A DNA stretch of 64,000 bases from Corynebacterium suedekumii (GTDB taxonomy: Bacteria; Actinomycetota; Actinomycetes; Mycobacteriales; Mycobacteriaceae). Shown here one piece after another: positions 26,513 to 35,050 of the stretch. Each line of letters begins with the position of its first letter. Positions within the stretch are counted from its first letter, which is position 1. The position numbers and the translations under genes were made by a program. The notes below the pieces were generated by a model, which was not told where the DNA came from, ran no database searches, and saw only the letters and a program-made list of their open reading frames with translations. Location: the NCBI RefSeq assembly GCF_030252185.1, contig NZ_CP126970.1, forward strand, positions 1,674,001 to 1,738,000, in the 5' to 3' direction.

Positions 26513-27949
26513 CTACTTGGTGTTCAGGGCGGGCTCCACGGCGGGGTCGCGGTGCTCCGGCTCCTTGGTCATCATGACCTCGGCGGCGGCCGGGGACTTC
26601 GGGATCAGGGCGGTGGCGATGGCACCGATGAGGGCCGCACCGGCGAAGAGCCAGAAGGAGACGGTCGGGCCGAAGCCGGCGCCGATGATGAGGCCGCCGA
26701 TGGCCGGGCCGAAGATGCCACCCAGGCGACCGAAGCCGGCACACCAGGCCACGCCGGCGGCGCGGGCGGCGGTGCCGAAGTAGTTGGAGGTCAGGCCGTA
26801 GGTGAGGACCTGGGTGCCTAGGACGCCGATGCCGGCGAGGGCGATGAGCGGGTACATCGGGGCGACGGTGTTGAACACCGGCAGGATGGCCAGGGAGATG
26901 GCGGCCAGCAGGAAGGTCGAGGTGATGACCGTCTTGGCGCCGATGCGGTCGGCGAAGCGGGCGGCGATGAGGCCACCGACGACGGCGCCACCGTTGAGGG
27001 CCAGCAGGGAGTACAGGGAGTCATGGCTGGAGGCGCCGTTGGCCTGCATGATCTTCGGCAGCCAGGTGTTGAGGCCGTAGGTGGAGAGCAGACCGATGAA
27101 GGACATGGCGCCGATGAGCGCGGTACCGGGGAGGTAGGAGCGGGAGAAGATGCCCGCGAAGCCGGTCTTCTCCAGGTCGCGCTGCTTGTCGGTGGTGGCG
27201 GCGATCTCCTCGGCGGTGGGCTCGGCCTTGTCGGCGACGATGAACTGCTCCTCCGGCAGGCCGAAGCGGGCACAGACGGAGAGGGCGTCGGCCTTGCGGC
27301 CACGGGCGACGAGCCAACGCGGGGACTCCGGCAGGGCGAAGAAGGCGAGCGGCAGCAGGAACAGCAGCGGGGTGGCGCCGATCATGAACAGGCCGCGCCA
27401 GCCGATGGCGTCCTCGAGGACGAGGGCGAGCAGGGAGGCCATGACGCCGCCGGCGGGGACGCCGGAGTAGACGATGGCGTTGAAGAGGTTCTTGCGGTTC
27501 GCCGGTGCGAACTCGGCGATGATGGCGCCACCGGTGGCGACGATCATGCCGACGCCGAGGCCGGTGAGGAAGCGCAGGAGACCGAACATGAAGATGGAGC
27601 TGGTCAGGGCGGTCAGGCCCATGCCCACGGAGAACCAGACGATGGCGGTGAGCATGACCTTGCGGCGACCGAGGCGGTCACCGACGGCACCGGCGGACAG
27701 GGCGCCGATCATCACGCCGATCATGGCGTAGGAGCCCAGGGTGCCGGCGACGGCCGGGGAGAGCTGGCCGATGTGGCTCGGATCCTCGAGGAGGGTGTTG
27801 AGGACGGCGCCGTAGATGACGAGGTCGTAGCCGTCGAAGAGGATGGAGATGCCGACGACCGCGAGCACGAGGTACACCGTGCGGCGGTGGGCGGCGGAGG
27901 CCCAGGTGGAGCCGGCGTTGCGGGACGCCGGGGTTGCGGTAGAGGTCAT
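26513..27949 (-). CDS. MFS transporter, aromatic acid:H+ symporter (AAHS) type
   Basis: The product is a 478-residue, 12-helix transporter. The first helix carries LFDGYDLVIYGAVL, the D-G-Y/F-D signature of AAHS proteins such as PcaK and BenK; between helices 2 and 3 is GDRLGRRKVML. It probably imports benzoate, protocatechuate, vanillate or a similar aromatic acid with protons; no catabolic gene is adjacent. ATG 27949 has AAGGAT upstream. The 318-base upstream region holds repeated motifs that may be regulatory. Confidence 0.87.
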   Translation of the reverse strand: MTSTATPASRNAGSTWASAAHRRTVYLVLAVVGISILFDGYDLVIYGAVLNTLLEDPSHIGQLSPAVAGTLGSYAMIGVMIGALSAGAVGDRLGRRKVMLTAIVWFSVGMGLTALTSSIFMFGLLRFLTGLGVGMIVATGGAIIAEFAPANRKNLFNAIVYSGVPAGGVMASLLALVLEDAIGWRGLFMIGATPLLFLLPLAFFALPESPRWLVARGRKADALSVCARFGLPEEQFIVADKAEPTAEEIAATTDKQRDLEKTGFAGIFSRSYLPGTALIGAMSFIGLLSTYGLNTWLPKIMQANGASSHDSLYSLLALNGGAVVGGLIAARFADRIGAKTVITSTFLLAAISLAILPVFNTVAPMYPLIALAGIGVLGTQVLTYGLTSNYFGTAARAAGVAWCAGFGRLGGIFGPAIGGLIIGAGFGPTVSFWLFAGAALIGAIATALIPKSPAAAEVMMTKEPEHRDPAVEPALNTK

Positions 27950-28205
27950 GTCGATCCTTCTGTTGGTGCGGTGTTGTATCTCTCTGTGACGAAGAGGATG
28001 TGGGTAATTAAATAGTGGTCTGGGCCACATGAAACTAGGGGAATCCCTATGGACATCCCAGGGGTGTCCGTGCGAGATTTGGGCCCGGCAGCGCTCTTAG
28101 CTGGGAATATGAGGGTTGAGCTGCATCGGGAGATAATCCCGGGGGTGTCGGGATGTCCCGGGGGTGCAGAAACCGGTTTCCCGCCCCACCCCTGTCCGGG
28201 GTGAA
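27950..28205. promoter_or_regulatory. Upstream region of the aromatic acid transporter with three near-identical motifs
   Basis: This non-coding stretch has the A/T-rich candidate promoter of the transporter (around 27985-28015) and three similar boxes: ATCCCAGGGGTGTC (28055), ATCCCGGGGGTGTC (28136) and TGTCCCGGGGGTGCA (28154). Their repetition suggests binding sites for one regulator; none I know matches. Confidence 0.4.
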
Positions 28206-28245
28206 CAAAGGGCGCTGGGCGAACACGACGGTTCGCCCAGCGCCC
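28206..28245 (-). terminator. Terminator of the DUF5997 gene
   Basis: GGGCGCTGGGCGAAC (28210-28224) pairs perfectly with 28231-28245. On the minus strand it is followed by TTTGTT, 23 bases after the DUF5997 stop. Confidence 0.75.
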
Positions 28246-28267
28246 TTGACTGCGGATTCGGTGGTGA

Positions 28268-28651
28268 CTACTCCTCGTCGGGAGAGTCGGCGGACGCCTG
28301 CTCCCGGCCCTCCGCCAGCTGGGTGCGCGCCGTGCGCAGCCACGCTGGCTGATCGGCCAGCAGATCCTTGATCTCCGCGGTGGTCAGCGGACGGTCCATG
28401 TCATTGCGCTTGAGCGCGGCAATGGTGATGCCGAGCTTCTGCGCCACCACCGGCCGGGGGTGTGGGCCGGTCCGGCGCAGCTCCGCCAGCCACTCCGGCG
28501 GGTTCTCCAGCATCTGCTTGAGCTCGGCATGGGTGACGGCGCCTGACTGGAACTCCTCGGGAGTCGCGGGCAGATAGATACCCAGCTTCTTCGCCGCCGT
28601 GGCGGGCTTCATCGCGGTACCGGACGGCTGACGTGCAGAATCATCATTCAC
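28268..28651 (-). CDS. DUF5997 family protein
   Basis: The product has 127 residues from GTG 28651 (or 114 from ATG 28612). It is helical and basic, with two similar segments: KLGIYLPATPEEFQSGAVTHAEL...NPPEWLAELRRTGPHPR and KLGITIAALKRNDMDRPLTTAEIKDLLADQPAWLRTAR. The repeated KLGI...P..L..NPP/DQPAWL pattern looks like a duplicated helical unit. No function is known. It is divergent, across only 24 bases, from the LysR-effector-domain gene, a pairing that may be functional. Confidence 0.75.
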   Translation of the reverse strand: MNDDSARQPSGTAMKPATAAKKLGIYLPATPEEFQSGAVTHAELKQMLENPPEWLAELRRTGPHPRPVVAQKLGITIAALKRNDMDRPLTTAEIKDLLADQPAWLRTARTQLAEGREQASADSPDEE

Positions 28652-28675
28652 ATGGCCAACGGTAGCATTACCTGC
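28652..28675. promoter_or_regulatory. 24-bp divergent promoter, leaderless in at least one direction
   Basis: On the plus strand TAGCAT (28663-28668) stands 7 bases before ATG 28676. On the minus strand TACCGT (28664-28659) stands 7 bases before GTG 28651. The two -10 boxes overlap, so the two transcripts would compete for polymerase. Confidence 0.5.
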
Positions 28676-29338
28676 ATGTTGGCCCTGAGTTTCGTCACCG
28701 GCACCGAACCCGGCAAGTGGTTCGAGCGCTTCCGGGAGCGCACCACCCACGGCGAGCTTCTCGCCACCGGCTCGGACGATCCGCTCACCGAGCTTCTCGA
28801 CGCCCGCGCCACCCTCACCCTGCTCCGCCTGCCGGAGGCCCGCCTCACCGACGAGCTTCGGCGGGACCTCCATGTGGTCACCCTCTACTCCGAGACGCCC
28901 GGGATCGCGCTGCCGAAGGACAGCGAGCTCACCCTCCTCGACCGGCTCACCCCGGCGGACATCGACGGCGAGATCATCCACTACGACGGTACGGACGCGA
29001 CCGCCGTCCGGGACGCGCTGCCGGTCGTCGCCGCCAACGTCGGTGTCGTCATCGCGCCCCGTCCGCTGCTCAAGGTCCTGTCCCGCAAACAGATCGAGCA
29101 CCGCGAGTACGACAGTCCCGACCATCGGCCCACCGAGATCGCGCTCGTGTGGCGGCGGGCCGACGACTCCGAGGCGATCCAGGACTTCGTGGGCATCGCC
29201 AAGGGACGCACCGTCAACTCCTCCCGGCAGGCGGCCCCGAAGCGCAGCGCCCGTGAGAAGGCGCTGGCGAAGCAGGCACGGCGGGGCGATGCTCCGCCGA
29301 AGCGGGCAGGCAGGGGCGGGGGACGGCGGCGTCGATAA
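28676..29338 (+). CDS. LysR-type substrate-binding domain protein without DNA-binding domain
   Basis: The product has 220 residues. It begins directly with the effector-binding fold (LALSFVTGTEPGKWFERFRER; DPLTELLDARATLTLLRLP; DLHVVTLYSETPGIALPKDSEL; EIALVWRRADDSEAIQDFVGIAKGR), which in LysR regulators follows a ~60-residue winged helix that is absent here. The C-terminus is a very basic tail ([11 protein letters not shown]) that could bind nucleic acid instead. ATG 28676 fits a leaderless start. It may sense a small ligand and act with the divergent DUF5997 protein. Confidence 0.75.
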   Translation: MLALSFVTGTEPGKWFERFRERTTHGELLATGSDDPLTELLDARATLTLLRLPEARLTDELRRDLHVVTLYSETPGIALPKDSELTLLDRLTPADIDGEIIHYDGTDATAVRDALPVVAANVGVVIAPRPLLKVLSRKQIEHREYDSPDHRPTEIALVWRRADDSEAIQDFVGIAKGRTVNSSRQAAPKRSAREKALAKQARRGDAPPKRAGRGGGRRRR

Positions 29339-29533
29339 GTAACCGGAAGTTCATCTTCCACCCATGTAATTTCCACCCGCCCGCACTATTCTGAGGGCAA
29401 CCGGACGGCAGCAGCTGACCGGCCCGCGACCGTCGTCAGTCGGTGCCGGCCCGACGGATCGTGCCACCTGGAGCGTTCACGAGCAGGGGTGGCCCGGGTA
29501 CCCGGGGCGCCGCGCACATGGGGAGCCACCAGC

Positions 29534-30904
29534 ATGTTCGACTCGACCACCGACTACCTGCCCACCCGCGACCTCGACACCCACGCAGCCACCACCACCC
29601 GCACCTACGTCATCGACACGTCCGTCCTCCTGTCGGACCCGTGGGCGTTGCGGAAGTTCGCGGAACACCACGTCGTCCTGCCGGTCGTCGTGGTCACCGA
29701 ACTCGAGGGCAAGCGCCACCACCCCGAACTCGGCTGGTTCGCCCGCCAGGCCCTGCGCATGCTCGAGGACCTGCGCTCCACCTACGAACGCCTCGACCAG
29801 CCGGTCCCCGTCAACACCGACGGCGGGACCCTGCGCGTCGAACTCAACCACCAGGACCAGTCGCTGCTGCCCGCCGCCTTCCGCGGCACCGAGGGGGATC
29901 ACCGCATCCTCGCCTGCGCCCTCAACCTCCAGCACGAGGGACACGACACGACCCTGGTGACCAAGGACGTGCCCCTGCGCGTCAAGGCCGGCTCCGTCGG
30001 CCTGCCCGCGGACGAGTACCACGCCCAGGACGTCGTCCTCACCGGCTACAGCGGGATGGCCACCGTCTACACCGACGCGGCGACCATCGACACCCTCTTC
30101 CGCGAGGGCCGCTGCGAGCTCGACGATACGGTGATGACCGAGGCCGGCACCTACGTCGCCGAACTGCCCGTCCACTGCGGCGTCACCCTCACCGCCGCCA
30201 CCCAGTCCGCCCTCGGCCGGATGATGCCCGACGGGTCCATCCGCCTCATCCGCGGCGACCAGAACGCCTTCGGCCTTCAGGGCCGTTCCGCCGAGCAGCG
30301 CATCGCGCTCGACCTGCTGCTCGACGAGAACGTGGGCATCGTCTCCATCGGCGGCCGCGCCGGCACCGGCAAGTCCGCTCTCGCCCTGTGCGCCGGCCTC
30401 GAGGCAGTGCTCGAGCGCGGGGAGCACCGCCGCATCGTCGTCTTCCGCCCGCTCTACGCCGTCGGCGGCCAGAACCTCGGCTACCTCCCCGGCTCCGAGA
30501 TGGAGAAGATGAACCCCTGGGCGCAGGCCGTCTACGACACCCTCGACGGGCTGGTCTCCGACAACGCCATGGCCGAGATCCAGGCCCGCGACCTCATCGA
30601 GGTCCTGCCGCTGACCCACATCCGCGGCCGCTCCCTGCACGACACCTTCGTCATCGTCGACGAGGCCCAGTCCCTGGAGCGCAACGTCCTGCTCACCGTC
30701 CTCTCCCGCCTCGGCCGGGGCTCACGGGTCATCCTCACCCACGATGTCGCCCAGCGCGACAACCTCCGTGTCGGACGTCACGACGGAGTCCAGGCGGTCA
30801 TCGAGAAGCTCAAGGGCCACGAACTGTTCGCCCACATCACCCTGCAACGATCCGAACGCTCCGCCATCGCCGAACTGGTCACCGACCTGCTCGAGGAGAA
30901 TTGA
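29534..30904 (+). CDS. phoH2: PIN-PhoH fusion protein (PhoH2), ribonuclease/ATPase
   Basis: The 456-residue protein joins an N-terminal PIN ribonuclease domain (about 22-165; acidic residues Asp28, Glu56, Asp122, Asp145) to a PhoH ATPase (about 240-456) with P-loop GRAGTGKS (274-281) and Walker [10 protein letters not shown]. Mycobacterial PhoH2 is an ATP-dependent RNA helicase and ribonuclease, so an RNA-decay role is likely. ATG 29534 is chosen at the start of family similarity. The ~140-base region between the TATTCT box (29386-29391) and the start is a long leader. Confidence 0.9.
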   Translation: MFDSTTDYLPTRDLDTHAATTTRTYVIDTSVLLSDPWALRKFAEHHVVLPVVVVTELEGKRHHPELGWFARQALRMLEDLRSTYERLDQPVPVNTDGGTLRVELNHQDQSLLPAAFRGTEGDHRILACALNLQHEGHDTTLVTKDVPLRVKAGSVGLPADEYHAQDVVLTGYSGMATVYTDAATIDTLFREGRCELDDTVMTEAGTYVAELPVHCGVTLTAATQSALGRMMPDGSIRLIRGDQNAFGLQGRSAEQRIALDLLLDENVGIVSIGGRAGTGKSALALCAGLEAVLERGEHRRIVVFRPLYAVGGQNLGYLPGSEMEKMNPWAQAVYDTLDGLVSDNAMAEIQARDLIEVLPLTHIRGRSLHDTFVIVDEAQSLERNVLLTVLSRLGRGSRVILTHDVAQRDNLRVGRHDGVQAVIEKLKGHELFAHITLQRSERSAIAELVTDLLEEN

Positions 30905-30976
30905 CCGGACGCCACGCACGAATGAAACCCACCCTGCGTTTGCGGTGTGGGACAAGGCTGGGAGACAATCGCGGAC

Positions 30977-31561
30977 ATGGCAGAAGCGACATTCACGCTC
31001 CGTCCGATCCGACCGGAGGACTACCGGCAGGTTCGGAACATCTACGAGATGGGCCTGGAGTCCGGGCACGCCACCTATGAGACGACCGCACCCACCTGGG
31101 AGCAGTTCACCCGGTCGAAGATCATGGAGACAGTGTTCGTGGCCGTGGACGACGAGGACCCCGAGAAACTCCTCGGCTGGGTCTCCGCCGCCCCCATCTC
31201 CTCCCGCTCGGTCTTCCACGGCGTGGTGGAGAACTCCATCTACACCCACCCCGACGCCCGCGGCCGCGGTGTCGCCGGCGCGCTGCTGGACAAACTCATC
31301 GAGACCTGCCGCGACCTGCACAAGTGGGGCATCCACGCCTGGGTGTTCCCGGAGAACGAGGGCTCGGCCGGGCTGCATAGATCCCGTGGCTTCCAGAAGG
31401 TGGGCACCTACCACCACCTGGCCAAGATGACCTACGGCGACATGGCCGGCCAGTACCGCGACACCGACATCTACGAACTCCTCCTGCCCAAGCCGGAGGA
31501 GAAGGCCGAGGCCGGCGTCGTCGAGCTGCCGGTCGAGTCAGTCGAGGCAGCCCGGGCCTGA
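30977..31561 (+). CDS. GNAT-family N-acetyltransferase
   Basis: The product has 194 residues. The acetyl-CoA binding motif A is GVVENSIYTHPDARGRGVAGALLDKLIE (R-G-R-G-V-A-G), followed by GIHAWVFPENEGSAGLHRSRGFQKVGTYHHLAKM, which resembles phosphinothricin/methionine-sulfoximine acetyltransferases. The natural substrate may be such an amine or another small molecule. The last ~25 residues are an acidic extension. ATG 30977 follows GACAAT (30964-30969) by 7 bases. Confidence 0.85.
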   Translation: MAEATFTLRPIRPEDYRQVRNIYEMGLESGHATYETTAPTWEQFTRSKIMETVFVAVDDEDPEKLLGWVSAAPISSRSVFHGVVENSIYTHPDARGRGVAGALLDKLIETCRDLHKWGIHAWVFPENEGSAGLHRSRGFQKVGTYHHLAKMTYGDMAGQYRDTDIYELLLPKPEEKAEAGVVELPVESVEAARA

Positions 31562-31676
31562 CTGCCCGCGGCCCCCGTTCACCGGTGGGCCTACGCTGCC
31601 AGGCTCGCGCATCCTGGTCCCGGAACAGGCTGATTCCCCGATTCTGACCCGCAGATGCGCGAATCGCGCCACCGGG

Positions 31677-33236
31677 TTACTCCACCGTCTCCTTGAGCAC
31701 GTCCTCGCGCACCGGGAAGAGGATGAGCAGGGCAATGACAGCCAACGGCACCATGAGCAGGAACACCGGGGTGAGGCCGTCGTTGTAGCTGACCAGGACG
31801 GCGTCGCGGACGGCGTCGGGAAGCTGGCTCACGGAAGCCGGGGTGAGCGAGTTGGCGGCACCACCTTCGGCGCTGAACTGTGCGGCCATCTCGGCGCCCT
31901 CGGGACCCAGCTGGGCGAACGCGCCGGGCAGGTTCTGGGCCAGGTTGTTCTGCAGGTTGTGGATGAACAGGGAGCCGACCAGGGAGGCACCGAGGGAGGA
32001 GCCGATCTGGCGGAAGAAGTTGTTCGTCGCCGTGGCGGTGCCCACGACCTGGATGGGGAAGGAGTTCTGGACGATGAGGACCAGGACCTGCATGACCAGG
32101 CCCAGGCCGAAACCGAAGAGGAAGAACACCAGGCCGAGCTGGACCAGGGTGGTCTCCACGGTCAGGCGGGACAGGAGGAACAGGGCGACGGCGACGACGG
32201 CCATGCCGACCAGGGGATAGGTCTTGTAGTGGCCGGACTTGGCGATGATGAAGCCGACGACCGTGGAGGTGCCGATCATGCCGATCATCATGGGGATCAT
32301 CATGAGGCCGGCGTTGGTCGGGGTCAGCGTGTGCACCATCTGCAGGTAGGTGGGCAGGTAGCCGAGCGCGCCGACCATGGCCAGGCCGAGGACGGTGCCG
32401 GCGGCGGTGGTGAGGACCATGTTGCGGTTGCGGAACAGGGTCAGGGGGATGAGCGGGTCCGCGACCTTGAGTTCGGTGATGACGAAGGCGATCGCGCCCA
32501 CGACGGTGAGGGCGGCCAGGCCGAGGATGGTGGGGGAGTTCCACTCGTACTGCGTACCACCCCAGGTGGTGAGCAGGATGAGGGAGAACGTGGTCACGGC
32601 CATGAGCATGGTGCCCAGCCAGTCGAAACGGCGGGCGGAGGCGGAGCCGGTGCGCAGGTGGAGCACGAGCAGGGAGACGATGAAGGCGATGATTCCCAGC
32701 GGCACGTTGATCCACAGGCCCCAGCGCCAGCCGGGCCCGTCGGTGAACCAGCCGCCGAGAACGGGGCCGAGGACGGAGCTGACGCCGAACACGGCGCCCA
32801 TGACGCCCATGTACTTGCCGCGCTGGCGGGCGGGGACGACCTCGGCGATGATCGCCTGCGAGGTGACCATCATGCCACCGCCGCCGAAGCCCTGGATGGC
32901 GCGGGCGACGATGAGCATCTCCATTGACTGGGCGGTGGCGCCGAGGATGGAGCCGACGATGAACACGGCGATGCCGAACAGGTAGAGCCACTTGCGGCCA
33001 ACCATGTCACCGACCTTGCCGAAGATGGGCATGGCGATGGTCATGGTGACCAGGAAGGCGGAGATGACCCAGCTCATGTGGTCGACGCCACCGAGCTCGC
33101 CGACGATGGTCGGCAGCGCGGTGGAGAAGATCATCTGGCCGAGCGAGCTCATGAGCATCGACGTGATGAGGGCACCGAAGATGAGACCGACCCGGGGTGC
33201 CGTGCCGGTGGGGGTGGTCTGGGTCGTGGTGGTCAC
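31677..33236 (-). CDS. MFS drug exporter, DHA2 (EmrB/QacA) type
   Basis: This is a 519-residue, 14-helix proton-coupled exporter. Motif A GKVGDMVGRKWLYLFGI follows helix 2, and motif C-like GVSSVLGPVLGGWFTDGPGWRWGLWINVPLG in helix 5 marks drug/H+ antiporters. Between helices 13 and 14 is a ~70-residue extracytoplasmic loop. GTG 33236 overlaps the stop of the TetR gene by 4 bases, so regulator and exporter form one operon controlled from the palindrome at 33920-33937. Confidence 0.9.
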   Translation of the reverse strand: MTTTTQTTPTGTAPRVGLIFGALITSMLMSSLGQMIFSTALPTIVGELGGVDHMSWVISAFLVTMTIAMPIFGKVGDMVGRKWLYLFGIAVFIVGSILGATAQSMEMLIVARAIQGFGGGGMMVTSQAIIAEVVPARQRGKYMGVMGAVFGVSSVLGPVLGGWFTDGPGWRWGLWINVPLGIIAFIVSLLVLHLRTGSASARRFDWLGTMLMAVTTFSLILLTTWGGTQYEWNSPTILGLAALTVVGAIAFVITELKVADPLIPLTLFRNRNMVLTTAAGTVLGLAMVGALGYLPTYLQMVHTLTPTNAGLMMIPMMIGMIGTSTVVGFIIAKSGHYKTYPLVGMAVVAVALFLLSRLTVETTLVQLGLVFFLFGFGLGLVMQVLVLIVQNSFPIQVVGTATATNNFFRQIGSSLGASLVGSLFIHNLQNNLAQNLPGAFAQLGPEGAEMAAQFSAEGGAANSLTPASVSQLPDAVRDAVLVSYNDGLTPVFLLMVPLAVIALLILFPVREDVLKETVE

Positions 33237-33892
33237 CAGGTCAGCTCCTTTGCCAGGGTGGTGATGTTCTCGCCGGCCTGCAGGAGCAGGCGGGTCCGCT
33301 CGGAGGCGGAGGTGAACGCGGGGGTGGTCATGTGCAGCCAGACCGATTCGCGGATGAGGCCGTTGATGATGGTGGCCTCGGTGTCCAGGGGGACGTCGGG
33401 AAGCTTCCGGTCGCCGGGGTGCCGGGTGAGGTGTTCGGTGATGAGTTCGCGCATGAGCAGGGACTGCTCGCGGAAGCGGTTGAGCGACATCACCGCCACC
33501 GCTGGTTCGTTGGCCAGGATCTGGTGACGTCGGGTGCGTAGGGTGGCCACGAACTCCTCGTCGGCGCCCTGTTCGATGGTGACGTCCTCGGCCTCGGTGG
33601 TGGTGGCGATGATGTTCTCCAGGGCGGAGCGGACGAGGTTGTCGGAGGGTTCGGTGAGGAACTGCTCGCGACGGTCGTCGCTGAGCGCCATGGGGGAGGG
33701 GCCGAGGATGGCCTCGTCCTTGGAGTCCATGTAGTTGAAGAAGGTGCGGCGGCTGATTTCGGCGTCGCGGCAGATGTCGTCGACGGTGACGTTGGCGAAA
33801 CCGTGGGCGACCACCAGGGAGGTGGCGGCGTCCTCGATGCGCCGGCGGGTGCGCCGGCGGTTGCGTTCGCGCAGGGGGGTCTCATTACTCAC
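33233..33892 (-). CDS. TetR-family repressor of the exporter operon
   Basis: The product has about 219 residues. The helix-turn-helix is at about 13-50 (RIEDAATSLVVAHGFANVTVDDICRDAEISRRTFFNYM), preceded by a strongly basic arm RERNRRRTRRR. The C-terminal ligand domain presumably binds the exporter's substrate. GTG 33892 is favoured (TAGTGT at 33908-33903 upstream); GTG 33904 is an alternative. A perfect palindrome just upstream is its probable operator, giving autorepression. Confidence 0.87.
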   Translation of the reverse strand: MSNETPLRERNRRRTRRRIEDAATSLVVAHGFANVTVDDICRDAEISRRTFFNYMDSKDEAILGPSPMALSDDRREQFLTEPSDNLVRSALENIIATTTEAEDVTIEQGADEEFVATLRTRRHQILANEPAVAVMSLNRFREQSLLMRELITEHLTRHPGDRKLPDVPLDTEATIINGLIRESVWLHMTTPAFTSASERTRLLLQAGENITTLAKELTW

Positions 33893-33919
33893 GGACGGCA
33901 ACACTACACCCGGTGCACC

Positions 33920-33937
33920 TTTGCACTCAAGTGCAAA
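33920..33937. promoter_or_regulatory. Palindromic TetR operator
   Basis: TTTGCACTCAAGTGCAAA has perfect 8-bp arms and a 2-base centre. It lies just upstream of the TAGTGT -10 box of the tetR-exporter operon, where bound protein would block polymerase. It is also 88 bases before the divergent gene at 34026. Confidence 0.75.
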
Positions 33938-34025
33938 CTTTTACCACGGTATACGGACGATGGATGCGCCCCGACGCATCCGGTGATAGCGTCAGCCACA
34001 CACGCCGTCGACCTGGGAGGCCCGC

Positions 34026-34985
34026 ATGTTCTTCCGCCGCCGCTCCCGGTCAGCACGCAATGAGCCCGACCCCCACTTCCCCGGCATGACCGTCAAGGAG
34101 GCCGAGCAGTTGCGCTCCGCACTGCGCACCCGGGTCGCCGAATCGGGAGGCAGCCTCCGCATCGACGGGCTCCACGGCATCATCGACCATTCCCGCCACG
34201 GCCGCGTCACCCTCAACCTGGAGAACCTCGTCCGGGATGTCGCCCACTCCCAGCACCCCAAGGCGGCGACGACGCTCACCCGCTCCTTCCTCGACGCGAT
34301 GCTCAACGCCAACCGCGTCGCCGGCCTCGACACCGCCGAGCTCTACGCCGGCCTGCGGATGCGCATCGCCCCGATCCGCGGCCTGGTCACCGAGGAAGCG
34401 GACATCATCCACTCCGCCACCGTCCACCGCTTCACCGACGACACCGCCGTCACCCTGGTCCTGGACACCGCCACCTCCATCCAGACCATGCCGCTCGACC
34501 GGCTGCGCCGCATCGACGAACTGGACACCCTCATCCGCGCCGCCCGCACGAACCTCCACCGGGAGCTTCTCGACGCCCACATCATCACCCACCAGCACCC
34601 CGGCAGCGAGGCACATCCCGGCGCCCGATTCCGGTCCTTCGAGTCCGAGAACTACTACATCGCCTCCACCCCGATCTTCCTCGAGGAGATGCTGCAGAGA
34701 TGGGCTCCTGACCTGGACCTGAGCCGGGGAGTGCTCTTCGCCATGCCCACCCGGCACATCCTGCTCGCCCGGGACGTCACCACCGGGGAGGACCTGCTCG
34801 AGGGGCTCGGCCGGATGGCGCCGGTCGCCGCGCACATCGCCGCCGACGGAGCCCACGCTGTCTCACCGCTGCTCCATCTGTTCCACGACGGCGAGGTGGA
34901 GACCCTGTCCACCTTCGACGACACGGCCAGGGAACTGAAGATCCTGCCCACGCCCTACCTGCTGGAACTGATCAGCGAGAAATGA
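34026..34985 (+). CDS. Hypothetical cytosolic protein, possibly DUF1444-like
   Basis: The 319-residue protein has no membrane segment. An N-terminal part (HFPGMTVKEAEQLRSALRTRV) is followed by a central segment and a C-terminal block (YYIASTPIFLEEMLQRWAPDLDLSRGVLFAMPTRHILLARDV) whose pattern, strand-PTRH-strand, recalls the DUF1444/YtpQ family; this link is weak. GGGAGG precedes ATG 34026. Divergent from the tetR operon; shares a terminator with fumC. Confidence 0.65.
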   Translation: MFFRRRSRSARNEPDPHFPGMTVKEAEQLRSALRTRVAESGGSLRIDGLHGIIDHSRHGRVTLNLENLVRDVAHSQHPKAATTLTRSFLDAMLNANRVAGLDTAELYAGLRMRIAPIRGLVTEEADIIHSATVHRFTDDTAVTLVLDTATSIQTMPLDRLRRIDELDTLIRAARTNLHRELLDAHIITHQHPGSEAHPGARFRSFESENYYIASTPIFLEEMLQRWAPDLDLSRGVLFAMPTRHILLARDVTTGEDLLEGLGRMAPVAAHIAADGAHAVSPLLHLFHDGEVETLSTFDDTARELKILPTPYLLELISEK

Positions 34986-34990
34986 CACGA

Positions 34991-35027
34991 CCCGCCTCCC
35001 TCACCGCAGTGCGGTGAGGGAGGCGGG
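34991..35027. terminator. Bidirectional terminator hairpin
   Basis: A perfect 17-bp inverted repeat (34991-35007 and 35011-35027) with a 3-base loop lies between two convergent genes. No T-run is present on either strand. Confidence 0.7.
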
Positions 35028-35050
35028 GCGTCGATACGCGAGCGCGGGTG

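Noticed and set aside
29443-29533. Antitoxin-like gene phoAT overlapping phoH2
   Set aside because: Open frames start at 29443 and 29489, but both run on into other frames of phoH2 without a stop or recognisable sequence.
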